Source: Streptomyces sp. NBC_01317 (GTDB lineage: Bacteria; Actinomycetota; Actinomycetes; Streptomycetales; Streptomycetaceae). From it: DNA of 64,000 nt. Shown one piece after another: positions 18,793-28,679 of this stretch. The translations under genes were made by a program, and so were the position numbers. The notes below the pieces were generated by a model, which saw nothing but the letters and a program-made list of their open reading frames with translations, ran no database searches and was not told the origin of the DNA. Position 1 is the stretch's first letter. Every line of letters begins with the position of its first letter. The stretch spans positions 4,478,501-4,542,500 of the forward strand of contig NZ_CP108393.1 in assembly GCF_035961655.1 (NCBI RefSeq), given 5' to 3'.

Positions 18793-18893
18793 GTCCGCAA
18801 CCCGTATGTCCGCCATCCGTAGGTCCGCCCTCCGTAGGACGACCGGTTCCGCATCCGTATGACGACCGCATGACGACAGGAAAGTACTCAGCC

Positions 18894-19964
18894 ATGTCCG
18901 ATACGACCACTGGTGCCAGCTACGCGGCCGCGGGCGTCGACATCGAAGCCGGTGACCGCGCGGTCGAGCTGATGAAGGAGTGGGTGAAGAAGACGAGGCG
19001 CCCCGAGGTCCTCGGCGGCCTCGGCGGTTTCGCCGGCCTCTTCGACGCCTCCGCCCTCAAGCGCTACGAGCGGCCGCTCCTCGCCTCCGCCACCGATGGC
19101 GTCGGTACGAAGGTCGACCTGGCGCGCAAGATGGGCGTGTACGACACGATCGGCCACGATCTGGTCGGCATGGTCGTGGACGACCTGGTCGTCTGCGGCG
19201 CCGAGCCGCTCTTCATGACCGACTACATCTGTGTCGGCAAGGTCCACCCCGAGCGGGTCGCCGCCATCGTCAAGGGCATCGCGGAGGGCTGCGTCCTGGC
19301 CGGCTGCGCGCTGGTCGGCGGCGAGACGGCCGAACACCCGGGACTGCTCGGCGAGGACGACTTCGACGTCGCCGGCGCCGGTACGGGTGTGGTCGAGGCG
19401 GACCAGCTGCTGGGCGCGGATCGTATCCGTACGGGTGACGCGGTGATCGCGATGGCGTCCTCCGGTCTTCACTCCAACGGGTACTCGCTGGTCCGGCACG
19501 TGGTCTTCGACCGGGCCGGCTGGTCGCTGGACCGCGAGGTCCCGGAGTTCGGCCGCACGCTCGGCGAGGAACTGCTGGAGCCCACGAAGATCTACTCGCT
19601 CGACTGCCTGGCGCTCACCAGGACCACCGAGGTGCACGCGTTCAGCCATGTCACCGGCGGCGGTCTCGCGGCGAACCTCGCCCGGGTCGTCCCCGACGCG
19701 CTGCACGCCCGGGTGGACCGCTCGACCTGGACGCCCGACGCGGTCTTCGACGTCGTCGGCCGCGCCGGGAACGTGGAGCGGCTCGAACTGGAGAAGACGC
19801 TCAACATGGGCGTCGGCATGATCGCCGTCGTCCCCGCGGAGTCCGTCGACACGGCCCTGACCACCCTCGCCGACCGGGGCGTGCGCGCCTGGGTCGCGGG
19901 CGAGATCACCGAGCGCGGCGGCCACGCGACCGGCGCGGCACTGTCCGGTGACTACGCGAGCTGA
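18894..19964 (+). CDS. purM: AIR synthetase (phosphoribosylformylglycinamidine cyclo-ligase)
   Basis: PurM closes the imidazole ring, converting FGAM to AIR with ATP. The 356-residue product shows AGVDIEAGDRAVELMKEWVK, GVGTKVDLARKMGVYDTIGH, DLVGMVVDDLVVCGAEPLFM, the GCALVGGETAEHPGLL segment and ALTRTTEVHAFSHVTGGGLA, all in PurM order. I use the ATG at 18894 (MSDTTTGASYAAAGVD), preceded by AGGAAAG at about 10 bases; the frame is open upstream through the purF-purM gap but reads as repeat-derived. It is probably co-transcribed with purF, and a hairpin follows at 20057-20088. Confidence 0.96.
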   Translation: MSDTTTGASYAAAGVDIEAGDRAVELMKEWVKKTRRPEVLGGLGGFAGLFDASALKRYERPLLASATDGVGTKVDLARKMGVYDTIGHDLVGMVVDDLVVCGAEPLFMTDYICVGKVHPERVAAIVKGIAEGCVLAGCALVGGETAEHPGLLGEDDFDVAGAGTGVVEADQLLGADRIRTGDAVIAMASSGLHSNGYSLVRHVVFDRAGWSLDREVPEFGRTLGEELLEPTKIYSLDCLALTRTTEVHAFSHVTGGGLAANLARVVPDALHARVDRSTWTPDAVFDVVGRAGNVERLELEKTLNMGVGMIAVVPAESVDTALTTLADRGVRAWVAGEITERGGHATGAALSGDYAS

Positions 19965-20056
19965 GGCCGACCTACGCGAGCTGACGCCCGGGGCCGGTCA
20001 GGAACCGGCCACTGCGCGGGCCACTACACGGCCGGTACGGCACCGGGCAGCACAGA

Positions 20057-20088
20057 ACCCGGTCCGGGACCGAAGTCCTGGACCGGGT
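20057..20088. terminator. hairpin between converging purM and DUF3073 genes
   Basis: Arms ACCCGGTCC (20057-20065) and GGACCGGGT (20080-20088) pair perfectly over nine bases around a 14-base loop. It lies midway between the two converging genes and probably ends both transcripts. Confidence 0.6.
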
Positions 20089-20159
20089 CGGTGAGAACCG
20101 CCGGAGAGTTCCGGAGATACGCGGACGCCGGAGGTACGGACGTCAAGCGGGTACGGACG

Positions 20160-20411
20160 TCAAGCGCCGCGGCGCTGCGCCGAGGGCCCGGACTCGTCGT
20201 CCTCGTCCTCGTCGTCGTTGTACCGATCCGCATACTGTGCGTAAGGGTCATCTTCCTCGTCGTCATCCTCGAACGGCTCCGCGTTCGGTGGCTGACTCGT
20301 AGGTGATGCGCCCAGCTCGTTGGCCAGACGCGACAGATCTGTCCCGCCGCTGTTGTACTTCAGCTGGCGGGCGACCTTCGTCTGCTTGGCCTTGGCCCGG
20401 CCGCGCCCCAT
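20160..20411 (-). CDS. DUF3073 family small acidic protein
   Basis: An 83-residue protein. The conserved N-terminus is GRGRAKAKQTKVARQLKYNS followed by TDLSRLANEL, then a disordered tail that is almost all Asp, Glu, Tyr and Ala (EDDDEEDDPYAQYADRYNDD). The basic head plus acidic tail is typical of this actinobacterial family of unknown function. ATG at 20411 follows GAGGGGG at about 7 bases. Confidence 0.9.
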   Translation of the reverse strand: MGRGRAKAKQTKVARQLKYNSGGTDLSRLANELGASPTSQPPNAEPFEDDDEEDDPYAQYADRYNDDEDEDDESGPSAQRRGA

Positions 20412-20690
20412 GGCTCGACCCCCTCGGTGACGGGGCTCGACGGCCCCAGAGTCTTGACACGCGTTCATAATTCAGAACGAGCTCTCCGCGGAGAGACCCG
20501 TCCGTAGGCTTCAACGGTACCTGCTTCCGCGGCCATACGGTACGCCGCCCGCAGGACGCGCCTCGGCTCCGGACCTGCGAAGCGCGCCGTCCTCGCTGGT
20601 CAGCTGCGATTTTAACCTCTTATTGAGGGGCGACCCGCCGACCGGGGGTGAGTCTCGTCTCCCCGCAGGGGTACGGCCGCCCCTCCACGC

Positions 20691-21773
20691 TCACGAGGGG
20701 CGGGCTTCGGCCATCCGGTGCTCGGCGATCCTGTCGGCCGCGGCGGCCGGCGGAATCCCGTCCTCCTTCGCACGTGCGAAGATGGAAAGAGTGGTGTCGA
20801 AGATCTTCGCGGCCTTGGTACGGCACCGCTCGAAGTCGAACCCGTTCAGCTCGTCGGCGACCTGGATGACCCCGCCCGCGTTCACCACGTAGTCGGGCGC
20901 GTAGAGGATCCCGCGGTCGGCGAGGTCCTTCTCGACCCCCGGGTGGGCGAGCTGGTTGTTGGCCGCCCCGCACACCACCGTCGCGGTGAGGGCGGGCACG
21001 GTCACGTCGTCCAGCACGCCGCCGAGCGCGCAGGGCGCGTAGATGTCCAGGCCTTCGGTACGGACCAGCGCGTCGGTGTCCGCGACCACGGTGACCTCCG
21101 GGTAGAGGTCCGTGAGGCGCCGTACGGACTCGTCCCGCACGTCCGTGACCACCACCCGCGCCCCGTCCTGGAGCAGGTGCCCGACCAGGTGGTGCCCCAC
21201 CTTGCCGACGCCCGCGACGCCCACGGTCCTGCCGCGCAGCGACGGGTCGCCCCACTGATGCTCGGCGCTCGCCCGCATGCCCTGGAAGACCCCGAAGGCC
21301 GTCAGCACGGACGAGTCGCCGGCGCCGCCGTTCTCCGGGGAGCGGCCGGTGGTCCAGCGGCACTCGCGCGCCACCACGTCCATGTCCGCCACGTACGTGC
21401 CGACGTCGCAGGCCGTCACGTACCGGCCGCCGAGCGAGGCCACGAACCGCCCGTACGCGAGAAGCAGTTCCTCCGTCTTGATCTGCTCCGGGTCGCCGAT
21501 GATCACGGCCTTGCCGCCGCCGTGGTCGAGACCGGCCAGGGCGTTCTTGTACGACATGCCCCGGGAGAGGTTCAGCGCGTCGGCGACGGCCTCCTCGTCG
21601 GAGGCGTACGGGTAGAAGCGGGTACCGCCCAGGCCGGGGCCCAGGGCGGTCGAGTGGAGGGCGATGACGGCCTTGAGGCCGCTGCGGCGGTCCTGGCAGA
21701 GCACGACCTGCTCATGGCCACCCTGCTCCGATCGGAACAGGGTGTGCAGGACGCCGTCGGTCACATCGGTCAC
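20691..21773 (-). CDS. vdh: valine (branched-chain amino acid) dehydrogenase
   Basis: A 360-residue NAD-dependent oxidative deaminase of the Leu/Phe/Val dehydrogenase family. It turns valine and other branched-chain amino acids into 2-oxo acids, which in Streptomyces feed fatty acid and polyketide starter units. The substrate domain has [40 protein letters not shown] (catalytic lysines at about 76 and 88) and [20 protein letters not shown]. The Rossmann part has [13 protein letters not shown], and [20 protein letters not shown] lies near the end. I choose GTG 21773 on the basis of a GGGAG about 9 bases upstream and the length of characterised Streptomyces Vdh; a GTG nine bases downstream is possible. 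Confidence 0.95.
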   Translation of the reverse strand: MTDVTDGVLHTLFRSEQGGHEQVVLCQDRRSGLKAVIALHSTALGPGLGGTRFYPYASDEEAVADALNLSRGMSYKNALAGLDHGGGKAVIIGDPEQIKTEELLLAYGRFVASLGGRYVTACDVGTYVADMDVVARECRWTTGRSPENGGAGDSSVLTAFGVFQGMRASAEHQWGDPSLRGRTVGVAGVGKVGHHLVGHLLQDGARVVVTDVRDESVRRLTDLYPEVTVVADTDALVRTEGLDIYAPCALGGVLDDVTVPALTATVVCGAANNQLAHPGVEKDLADRGILYAPDYVVNAGGVIQVADELNGFDFERCRTKAAKIFDTTLSIFARAKEDGIPPAAAADRIAEHRMAEARPS

Positions 21774-21927
21774 GGTGGTGACTCCCAAGGTACGAAGCGG
21801 CGGAAAGCCCCTCCGGCGGGTGGGGAGGGACCAGTTGGGCACGAGGGTAAGTCCCCCGGGCGGCGTGGTTCGGCCGCAGTGCCCAGGATCACCCTCCCGG
21901 GGGGTGCGGGCATGGGACGATCCCGTC

Positions 21928-22767
21928 ATGCCGGCGGTGTCTTCTGTACTTGTCCCTTACGCGTCCTACCTGCGGGTGTACGAGCCGCTGGCCGCCTTTC
22001 CCGAGCCCGAACGGAGCCACTGGGCGCGATATGCCCGGCGGGACCGTACGCCGACCGCACAGGACGAACTACGGCGTTCCCTGGCCGACTTGCTGCCCAC
22101 GCCGCCCGTCCCCGTACCGGTCCACGAGAGCGGTGACGCCTTCGTGACGGAAGTCGACGGTGTGGTGTGCGTCTGCCCGTGGCGGACCCGGCTGCGCGGC
22201 TGGCTGGCGCTGGAGGAGCTGGCGGACGTCCTGCCGCTGCCGCTGCTGGACGCCGTGCTGCCGCCGGTCGTACGCGGGCAGGCGGCGGCGGACTACGAGC
22301 GCTGGCGGGACCGGAACCCGGACGCGCGGCCGTGGATCAGGACGGCGGTCTGGCAGGTGCCGGTGCGCTGGTTCACGCTGTTCTCGGACGCCGAGCGGCT
22401 GTACGAGGCGGCCGGCGACGGCGCGCCCGTGATGCGCTACCGGACCGAGATGGTGCAGGCGCGGCGGCGGCTGGCCCGCGCGCTCAGGACGCTGCGGGAG
22501 TCGGTCGACGACGGGCCGCTGATCGACGGTCTGGTGGACGTCGGGCGGTGGCTGGAGGAGTTCCACCCGCGCTCGCTGGTCGAGCTGGACTACGGCGGCC
22601 TCGTGTACGTCCTGTCGGAGGCGCAGCTGGCGGGGGACCGCTCGGCGGCCGACGTGGCGGCCGGGATCGCGGCGCTGCGGGACGGGGACGGCGCGGGCGC
22701 GGGGGAGGCGTACGGGCGGCTCACCGAGCGCTGGAAGGCGATCCGGGACATGCAGTTCGCGAACTGA
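21928..22767 (+). CDS. conserved actinobacterial protein of unknown function
   Basis: A 279-residue cytoplasmic protein without recognisable catalytic motif, recalled as a conserved Streptomyces gene between vdh and bldC. Features are [20 protein letters not shown] at the N-terminus, [20 protein letters not shown] near residue 76, [20 protein letters not shown], and a helical C-terminal half with [14 protein letters not shown] and [16 protein letters not shown]. The composition (many Trp, Leu, Arg) suggests a compact helical protein. ATG at 21928 starts the protein-like sequence; the region before it is the divergent promoter zone shared with vdh. Confidence 0.85.
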   Translation: MPAVSSVLVPYASYLRVYEPLAAFPEPERSHWARYARRDRTPTAQDELRRSLADLLPTPPVPVPVHESGDAFVTEVDGVVCVCPWRTRLRGWLALEELADVLPLPLLDAVLPPVVRGQAAADYERWRDRNPDARPWIRTAVWQVPVRWFTLFSDAERLYEAAGDGAPVMRYRTEMVQARRRLARALRTLRESVDDGPLIDGLVDVGRWLEEFHPRSLVELDYGGLVYVLSEAQLAGDRSAADVAAGIAALRDGDGAGAGEAYGRLTERWKAIRDMQFAN

Positions 22768-23365
22768 CGCGCCCGGCGGACTCCACGCGCCTTTCACACG
22801 CCGCGCGGAACGGGGCGCGCCCCTTGGTTCGGGCAGGGGTTCGGACAATGGTCCGGACAGGGGCGAGCAGAGGTTCAGACAGGTCTGGACATGACCGTAC
22901 CTGTCCGGGCCGGAAGTCCCGATACGGGCCTATGCCTCTCAAGCGTGACGGACCGCACTAACGGGGCTCTTGCGCCCATCACCCCTCCTCGTGTCAAAAT
23001 AGGACAAGGAGTCCGGGGAGGGCTCCTTCCGTCTCCTTCCGTCCAAGTCGGGGCGGAATGCTCAGCATTGCACGCTATGCGGGGGGTGTTGGTGACTCCC
23101 GATGACTCTGTGACTGATCGTCACTGGGGCATGACTGTCCGCTATGGCATGGTCCATCGGCTTCCGCCGCTGATGAACACCTCAGAGGGCAATTCCATCG
23201 GTTTGGCCGACGTGGCTGGACGGATGGTGTAGTTGTAGTGCCGAGGACAAGCCGTTCGTCCTATAACCGACTCGGCCCGCGTCTGCCATTTCGGGCAACG
23301 TGGGTCAAGGTGCAGAATTTAGAGGAAAGAACCGAGATGGTTCGGTTCTCCCGAGGAGGCCGCTC
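22768..23365. promoter_or_regulatory. 598-base region upstream of bldC
   Basis: I see no credible gene. The first 150 bases contain a cluster of GGACAGG/CCTGTCC-type words in both orientations (22830-22915). The part from about 23080 to 23340 is distinctly less GC-rich and should hold the bldC promoter or promoters, but no box pair stands out clearly enough to list. A + frame across 22891-23232 has no ribosome site and an atypical composition. Confidence 0.5.
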
Positions 23366-23572
23366 ATGACCGCTCGCACCCCTGACGCCGAGCCGCTGCT
23401 GACCCCGGCTGAGGTTGCCACGATGTTCCGTGTGGACCCGAAGACGGTCACACGCTGGGCAAAGGCCGGCAAGCTCACGTCCATCCGCACGCTCGGTGGG
23501 CATCGCCGGTATCGCGAGGCAGAGGTTCGCGCACTGCTTGCGGGTATTCCGCAGCAGCGCAGCGAGGCCTGA
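23366..23572 (+). CDS. bldC: developmental regulator BldC (MerR-like DNA-binding domain)
   Basis: A 68-residue protein consisting of a single winged helix-turn-helix: LLTPAEVATMFRVDPKTVTR, WAKAGKLTSIRTLGGHRRYR, EAEVRALLAGIP. This is the sequence of BldC, which binds DNA cooperatively head to tail on direct repeats and delays sporulation by controlling early developmental genes. The length is exactly the known one. ATG at 23366 follows GAGGAG at 7 bases. The gene is monocistronic with a strong terminator about 160 bases downstream. Confidence 0.98.
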   Translation: MTARTPDAEPLLTPAEVATMFRVDPKTVTRWAKAGKLTSIRTLGGHRRYREAEVRALLAGIPQQRSEA

Positions 23573-23999
23573 CCAACCGATCAGGGCTCAACCACCTGAC
23601 CTCACCGTCAGGGACCGACCAACCAGGGAACAGCCGGGCCCCCAACTCGGTCTCCCGCCCCCATAGCTCCACACGACGGGCGCCTGCCCCAACAGGCTCC
23701 ATGCCCTCACCATGCGGGCAAGTCGTCGGCCGCGCTGGACTCCGCCGAGTTCAGCGCGGTCTTTTTGTGCCCCGGGAAGGGGCTGTCCGACCCCTGTCGG
23801 CACGCTGTGTGGAGGGTGGGGCTGATGCTTCTGGAGGGGTTCGGAGGGGGGTGCAATTGCACATATTAAATTGCCGGATTGTAGGGCGGGCGTAAGTGAC
23901 CCTCTGGTAGAAAATGGTTCGGTGACTCCCGTCACACTTCTTGGGCCTTGCCAACGACGGTTCGGCACCTGCCCCGATCGCCATGATTCAGTCCTGGAG
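23573..23999. other. intergenic region downstream of bldC
   Basis: The first part (23573-23729) is the bldC 3' region; the terminator is listed separately. From 23767 to 23999 there is an unusually AT-rich patch with a 12-base palindrome GTGCAATTGCAC at 23851-23862 and a TAGAAA word near 23907 that could be a -10 box. I see no gene here. Confidence 0.5.
23730..23766 (+). terminator. intrinsic terminator downstream of bldC
   Basis: Arms CCGCGCTGGACTC (23730-23742) and GAGTTCAGCGCGG (23747-23759) form a 13-base stem with one G-T pair, followed directly by TCTTTTT. This is the most canonical T-tailed terminator of the window. Confidence 0.88.
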
Positions 24000-24203
24000 T
24001 CACTCTTCCGTGTCTGTACCGGTGTCCGTAACGGTCCCGGACGCCGGTTCCATGGCGAGCCGTTGGAGGCGGTGGCAGATCGCACAGCGCCGTGTGAGGT
24101 GCCGGTGGCCCGACGCGGCGGCCAGATGGGCGCGCAGCAGGGCGCCTGTCTCGTGCTTCGGCTGTCTTGGCTGTCTCGGCTGTTTTGTCGTTGGTGTCGC
24201 CAT
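24000..24203 (-). CDS. small conserved Streptomyces protein (DUF6274-like) with Cys/His motif
   Basis: A 67-residue basic protein: HETGALLRAHLAAASGHRHL, then TRRCAICHRLQRLAMEP. The arrangement H-L-x-x-x-C-x-x-C-H resembles a small metal-binding or haem-like CxxCH motif, but no signal peptide is present, so a zinc site is the more natural reading. I use the ATG at 24203; a GTG nine bases upstream is possible. Recalled as a short conserved gene next to bldC in Streptomyces. Its function is unknown. Confidence 0.7.
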   Translation of the reverse strand: MATPTTKQPRQPRQPKHETGALLRAHLAAASGHRHLTRRCAICHRLQRLAMEPASGTVTDTGTDTEE

Positions 24204-24407
24204 GCCCACCACCCCCGGTGCGGGCCCCCGGCTGCGGAGAGGGTGCCCTCATCTGTAGGTACCCCCGCCGGAAGACGTCGTCAAGGCGGCTCGGAGCCCC
24301 GGCGGCGGATTTGGACCTTCCGTGACTGGGGCGTTGACGGGCCTTTTCCCGTACGAGAGGACCCCTTGCCCACCCCGTGAGGACCGGCCCGGAAGCGCAC
24401 GCGCGAA

Positions 24408-24438
24408 GAAGGCCCCGCGTCCACGACGCGGGGCCTTC
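24408..24438 (-). terminator. terminator hairpin after tRNA-Asp copy 1
   Basis: Arms GAAGGCCCCGCGT (24408-24420) and ACGCGGGGCCTTC (24426-24438) pair perfectly over 13 bases around a five-base loop, ten bases beyond the 3' end of the tRNA on the - strand. Confidence 0.82.
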
Positions 24439-24447
24439 TCGATACTG

Positions 24448-24522
24448 CGGTCCTGACGGGATTTGAACCCGCGGCCTCCACCTTGACAGGGTGGCGAGCA
24501 CTCCAAACTGCTCCACAGGACC
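24448..24522 (-). tRNA. tRNA-Asp (anticodon GTC), copy 1
   Basis: The - strand begins GGTCCTGTGGAGCAGTTTGG. The acceptor is GGTCCTG/CAGGACC with discriminator G, the anticodon loop is CTGTCAA (GTC), and the T-arm is GGGTTCAAATCCC. CCA is not encoded. It is identical to 28809-28883. Confidence 0.96.
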
Positions 24523-24610
24523 AGATTCGCGGCCGGTTCACCCGGCTGCGAAACGAAACTCTACAGCAGCTCGGAGGGTGCGGTCGAACTGACCGGCGGC
24601 CGGGCCCCGG

Positions 24611-27600
24611 TCACGGGGCGGCCGCGTCGATCGCCTTCACGATGCGCTTGTCCGAGACGGGCTGCGACGTCCCCAGCGCGTGCGCGAAGTAGCTCACCCG
24701 CAGCTCCTCGATCATCCAGCGGATGTCCAGGACCTCCCGCGGCACCGGTCTCCCGCGCGGCAGCTGTTCGAGCAGCCACGCGTACTCGTCCTGCATCTCG
24801 TGCACCTTCTCCATGCGCGTCGTGTCGCGCTGGACGTTGGTCGGCATCTGCTGCAACCGCCGGTCCACCGCGACCAGGTAGCGCATCAGGTCGGGCAGCC
24901 GGCGCAGTCCCGTACGCGTCACGAAGCCGGCCGGCACGAGGGCCGCCAGCTGGTCCCTGACGTCCTGCACGTTGTTGATCAGGACCAGGCTGTTCGTGGC
25001 CTTCAGACGGCGCTCACAGGCCTGCCAGGCCGCCAGGATCTGCTGCACCTGGCCGACGGTCCGTACCGTCGCGTCGACGAGGTCGGCGCGGACCTTGTCG
25101 TACAGCTTCCGGAACGATTCCTCGTCCCAGGCCGGGCCGCCGTGGTCGGCGATCAGCTTGTCCGCCGCCGCCGTGGCGCAGTCCTCGAACAGCGCCTGCA
25201 CCGAGCCGTGCGGATTGCGGGACAGCGCCAGCTTGTGCTGGTTGGTCAGCTTGTCCGAGGCGAACTTGGCCGGGTTCACCGGGATGTTGAGGAGGATCAG
25301 CCGCCGGGTCCCCGCCCACATCGCCTGCTGCTGCTCGGCCTCCGTGTCGAAGAGGCGTACGGACACGGACGCGCCCTGGTCGACCAGCGCGGGATACGCC
25401 TTGACCGGCTGGCCGGCCCGCCGCGTCTCGAAGATCCGTACCAGCGGACCGATCGTCCAGTCCGTCAGCCCCGACCGCTCGATGGCCTCCCCGCCGTCCC
25501 GCTCCGCGGTGGCCGCGGCGGCCTTCGAGAGGGCCTGGCGGGCCTTGGGCCGCAGCTGGAGCTTGAGCGCGTCCAGATCCTTGTCCTCGGCGATCCGCTT
25601 GCGCCGCTCGTCCACGATCCGGAACGTGATCTTGAGGTGGTCCGGGATCCGCGAGAGGTCGAAGTCCTCGCCCCTGACGGGCACCCCGACCATCCGCTGG
25701 AGCTCCCGGGCCAGCGTGACCGGCAGCGGCTCCTGGAGGGGCACCGCGCGCTCCAGGAAGGCCTTCGCGTAGTTCGGGGCCGGTACGTAGTGCCGGCGGA
25801 TCGGCTTGGGCAGCGAGCGGATCAGCTCCACCACGACCTCCTCGCGCAGGCCGGGGATCTGCCAGTCGAAGCCCTCCGAGGTGACCTGGTTCAGGACCTG
25901 GAGCGGTACGTGCACGGTGACGCCGTCCGCGTCCGCGCCGGGCTCGAACTGGTACGTCACCCGGAACTTGAGGGCGCCCTGCGCCCACGAGTCCGGATAG
26001 TCGTCCTTGGTGACGGACCCGGCGGCCTTCTCCCGGATGAGCATCGACCGCTCGAAGTCGAGCAGCTCCGGCTCGTCCCGCCGCTTCGCCTTCCACCACG
26101 CGTCGAAGTGCGCCCCCGAGACGACGTCGTCCGGCACTCGCTCGTCGTAGAAGTCGTACAGCGTCTCGTCGTCCACGAGGATGTCGCGGCGCCGCGCGCG
26201 GTGCTCCAACTCCTCGACCTCGCCCAGGAGTTTGCGATTGTCATGGAAGAACTGGTGGTGCGTGCGCCAGTCGCCCTCCACCAGCGCGTTGCGGATGAAC
26301 AGCTCGCGCGAGACCTCCGCGTCGATCCGGCCGAAGTTGACCTTCCGCTGGGCGACGATCGGCACGCCGTACAGCGTGACCTTCTCGTACGCCATCACCG
26401 CCGCCATGTCCTTCTCCCAGTGCGGCTCGCTGTACGTCCGCTTGAGGAGGTGGCCGGCGAGCGGCTCGATCCACTCCGGCTCGACCTTGGCGTTGACCCG
26501 GGCCCACAGGCGCGAGGTCTCCACCAGCTCGGCCGACATGATGAACCGGGGCGGCTTCTTGAAGAGCGCCGAACCGGGGAAGATCGCGAACTTCGCGCTG
26601 CGGGCGCCCAGATACTCGTTCTTCACCGACGCGCCCTTGCCCGTCTCGCGCCCGGCCTCCTTCACGTCCTTCATGCCGATGTGCGACAACAGGCCCGCCA
26701 GCAGCGAGACATGGACGGCCTGGTCGGGCGCGTTCGTGTCGTCGTCGCTCAGCCGGAGACCCATCTGCTTGGCGACCGTACGCAGTTGGGAGTAGATGTC
26801 CTGCCACTCCCTGATCCGCAGGAAGTTCAGGAACTCCGACTTGCACATCCGGCGGAACGCGGAGGAGGACAGGGCCTTCTGCTGCTCGCGTACGTACCGC
26901 CACAGGTTGAGGAAGGCCAGGAAGTCGGACGTCTCGTCGCGGAACCGGGCGTGGTGCTGGTCGGCCTGGGTCTGCTTCTCGGCGGGGCGCTCACGCGGAT
27001 CCTGGATGGAGAGCGCGGCGGCGATCACCATCACTTCCCGCACGCAGCCGTTGCGGTCCGCCTCGATGACCATCCGCGCCAGACGCGGGTCCACGGGGAG
27101 CTGCGAGAGCTTGCGCCCGAGGGGCGTCAGCTTCTTTTTGGCGTCCTTCTGCTCCGGGTCGAACGCGCCCAGCTCCTGCAACAGCTGTACGCCGTCCCGG
27201 ATGTTGCGGTGGTCCGGCGGGTCCAGGAAGGGGAACTTCTCGATCTCGCCGAGCCCGGCGGCGGTCATCTGGAGGATGACGGAGGCCAGGTTCGTACGGA
27301 GGATCTCGGCGTCCGTGAACTCGGGGCGCGCGTCGAAGTCGTCCTCCGCGTACAGCCGGATGCAGATGCCGTCCGACGTACGGCCGCAGCGGCCCTTGCG
27401 CTGGTTGGCGCTGGCCTGCGAGATCCGCTCGATGGGCAGCCGCTGGACCTTGGTGCGGTGGCTGTAGCGGGAGATGCGGGCGTTGCCCGGGTCGATGACG
27501 TACTTGATGCCCGGGACGGTCAGCGAGGTCTCGGCGACGTTGGTCGCCAGCACGATCCTGCGGCCGCTGTGGCGCTGGAAGACGCGGTGCTGCTCGGCGT

Positions 27601-28579
27601 GCGAGAGCCGGGCGTAGAGGGGGAGCACTTCCGTACCCCGCAGCTTGCGTTTCTCCAGGGCGTCGGCGGTGTCGCGGATCTCACGCTCGCCGGAGAGGAA
27701 GACCAGGATGTCGCCGGGGCCCGCCGACTGGAGTTCGTCGACGGCGTCGGAGATCGCGGTGATCTGGTCGCGGTCGCCGTCGTCGCCCTCCTCCTCCAGG
27801 AGCGGGCGGTAGCGGACCTCCACGGGGTACGTACGGCCCGAGACCTCCACGATGGGCGCGTCGCCGAAGTGCCGCGAGAACCGCTCGGGGTCGATCGTCG
27901 CCGACGTGATGACGACCTTGAGGTCGGGGCGCCGGGGCAGCAGCTGGGCCAGATACCCCAGCAGGAAGTCGATGTTGAGGCTCCGCTCGTGGGCCTCGTC
28001 GATGATGATCGTGTCGTATGCCAGCAGGTCGCGGTCCGTCTGGATCTCCGCGAGCAGGATGCCGTCCGTCATCAGCTTCACGAAGGTCGCGTCCTGGTTC
28101 ACCTGGTCGGTGAAGCGCACCTTCCAGCCGACGGCCTCGCCCAGCGGGGTGTCCAGCTCCTCGGCCACCCGCTCGGCGACCGTACGGGCCGCGATCCGGC
28201 GGGGCTGGGTGTGGCCGATCATCCCCCGGACGCCACGGCCCAGTTCCAGACAGATCTTGGGGATCTGGGTCGTCTTCCCCGACCCGGTCTCGCCCGCGAC
28301 GATCACGACCTGGTGGTCGCGTATCGCCTCCAGGATCGTGTCCTTCTTCTGGCTGACGGGCAGCTGCTCGGGGTACGAGACCGCGGGCACACGCGCACCG
28401 CGTGCCCGCGTCCGCCCGGCGGCCTTCTCGGCCTCGCGGGCGATCTCGTCGAGCACGGCTTGCCGCGCCTCGGGCTTACGGATGCGCCGGGAGCCTTCGA
28501 GCCGGCGGCCGAGCCGCTGCGCGTCGCGCAGCGAGACCTCGTCCAGCAGGGTCGACAGGTCGGCGAAGGAAGTAGACAT
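24611..28579 (-). CDS. hrpA: ATP-dependent RNA helicase HrpA (DEAH-box)
   Basis: A 1322-residue DEAH helicase of full HrpA length. Walker A is GETGSGKT at residues 96-103 and the DEAH box is at 194-197 in IIIDEAHERSLNIDFLLGYL. Motif III is ITSATIDPERFSRHF. Motifs V and VI are VLATNVAETSLTVPGIKYVI and ANQRKGRCGRTSDG. The HA2/OB-fold region (LGEIEKFPFLDPPDHRNI) and the long C-terminal DUF3418 domain follow. E. coli HrpA acts on stalled ribosomes and mRNA processing; a similar RNA role is likely here. ATG at 28579. It is a single gene lying between two identical tRNA-Asp genes. Confidence 0.97.
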   Translation of the reverse strand: MSTSFADLSTLLDEVSLRDAQRLGRRLEGSRRIRKPEARQAVLDEIAREAEKAAGRTRARGARVPAVSYPEQLPVSQKKDTILEAIRDHQVVIVAGETGSGKTTQIPKICLELGRGVRGMIGHTQPRRIAARTVAERVAEELDTPLGEAVGWKVRFTDQVNQDATFVKLMTDGILLAEIQTDRDLLAYDTIIIDEAHERSLNIDFLLGYLAQLLPRRPDLKVVITSATIDPERFSRHFGDAPIVEVSGRTYPVEVRYRPLLEEEGDDGDRDQITAISDAVDELQSAGPGDILVFLSGEREIRDTADALEKRKLRGTEVLPLYARLSHAEQHRVFQRHSGRRIVLATNVAETSLTVPGIKYVIDPGNARISRYSHRTKVQRLPIERISQASANQRKGRCGRTSDGICIRLYAEDDFDARPEFTDAEILRTNLASVILQMTAAGLGEIEKFPFLDPPDHRNIRDGVQLLQELGAFDPEQKDAKKKLTPLGRKLSQLPVDPRLARMVIEADRNGCVREVMVIAAALSIQDPRERPAEKQTQADQHHARFRDETSDFLAFLNLWRYVREQQKALSSSAFRRMCKSEFLNFLRIREWQDIYSQLRTVAKQMGLRLSDDDTNAPDQAVHVSLLAGLLSHIGMKDVKEAGRETGKGASVKNEYLGARSAKFAIFPGSALFKKPPRFIMSAELVETSRLWARVNAKVEPEWIEPLAGHLLKRTYSEPHWEKDMAAVMAYEKVTLYGVPIVAQRKVNFGRIDAEVSRELFIRNALVEGDWRTHHQFFHDNRKLLGEVEELEHRARRRDILVDDETLYDFYDERVPDDVVSGAHFDAWWKAKRRDEPELLDFERSMLIREKAAGSVTKDDYPDSWAQGALKFRVTYQFEPGADADGVTVHVPLQVLNQVTSEGFDWQIPGLREEVVVELIRSLPKPIRRHYVPAPNYAKAFLERAVPLQEPLPVTLARELQRMVGVPVRGEDFDLSRIPDHLKITFRIVDERRKRIAEDKDLDALKLQLRPKARQALSKAAAATAERDGGEAIERSGLTDWTIGPLVRIFETRRAGQPVKAYPALVDQGASVSVRLFDTEAEQQQAMWAGTRRLILLNIPVNPAKFASDKLTNQHKLALSRNPHGSVQALFEDCATAAADKLIADHGGPAWDEESFRKLYDKVRADLVDATVRTVGQVQQILAAWQACERRLKATNSLVLINNVQDVRDQLAALVPAGFVTRTGLRRLPDLMRYLVAVDRRLQQMPTNVQRDTTRMEKVHEMQDEYAWLLEQLPRGRPVPREVLDIRWMIEELRVSYFAHALGTSQPVSDKRIVKAIDAAAP

Positions 28580-28679
28580 ACCGAGCCCAGGATCTCACCC
28601 CGCGCCGGAAGTCGGCGAACGTGTTTTCCGAGGGGGGTCCGGCGGGAATCCTGCCGGCGGTCCGACGGGGTCCGATGAG

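Noticed and set aside
22891..23232. 113-residue + frame upstream of bldC
   Set aside because: No ribosome site and poor codon bias in a region expected to hold the bldC promoter.
24680..28678. 1332-residue open frame antisense to hrpA
   Set aside because: Full-length HrpA motifs are on the other strand; the antisense translation contains no domain and is a shadow.
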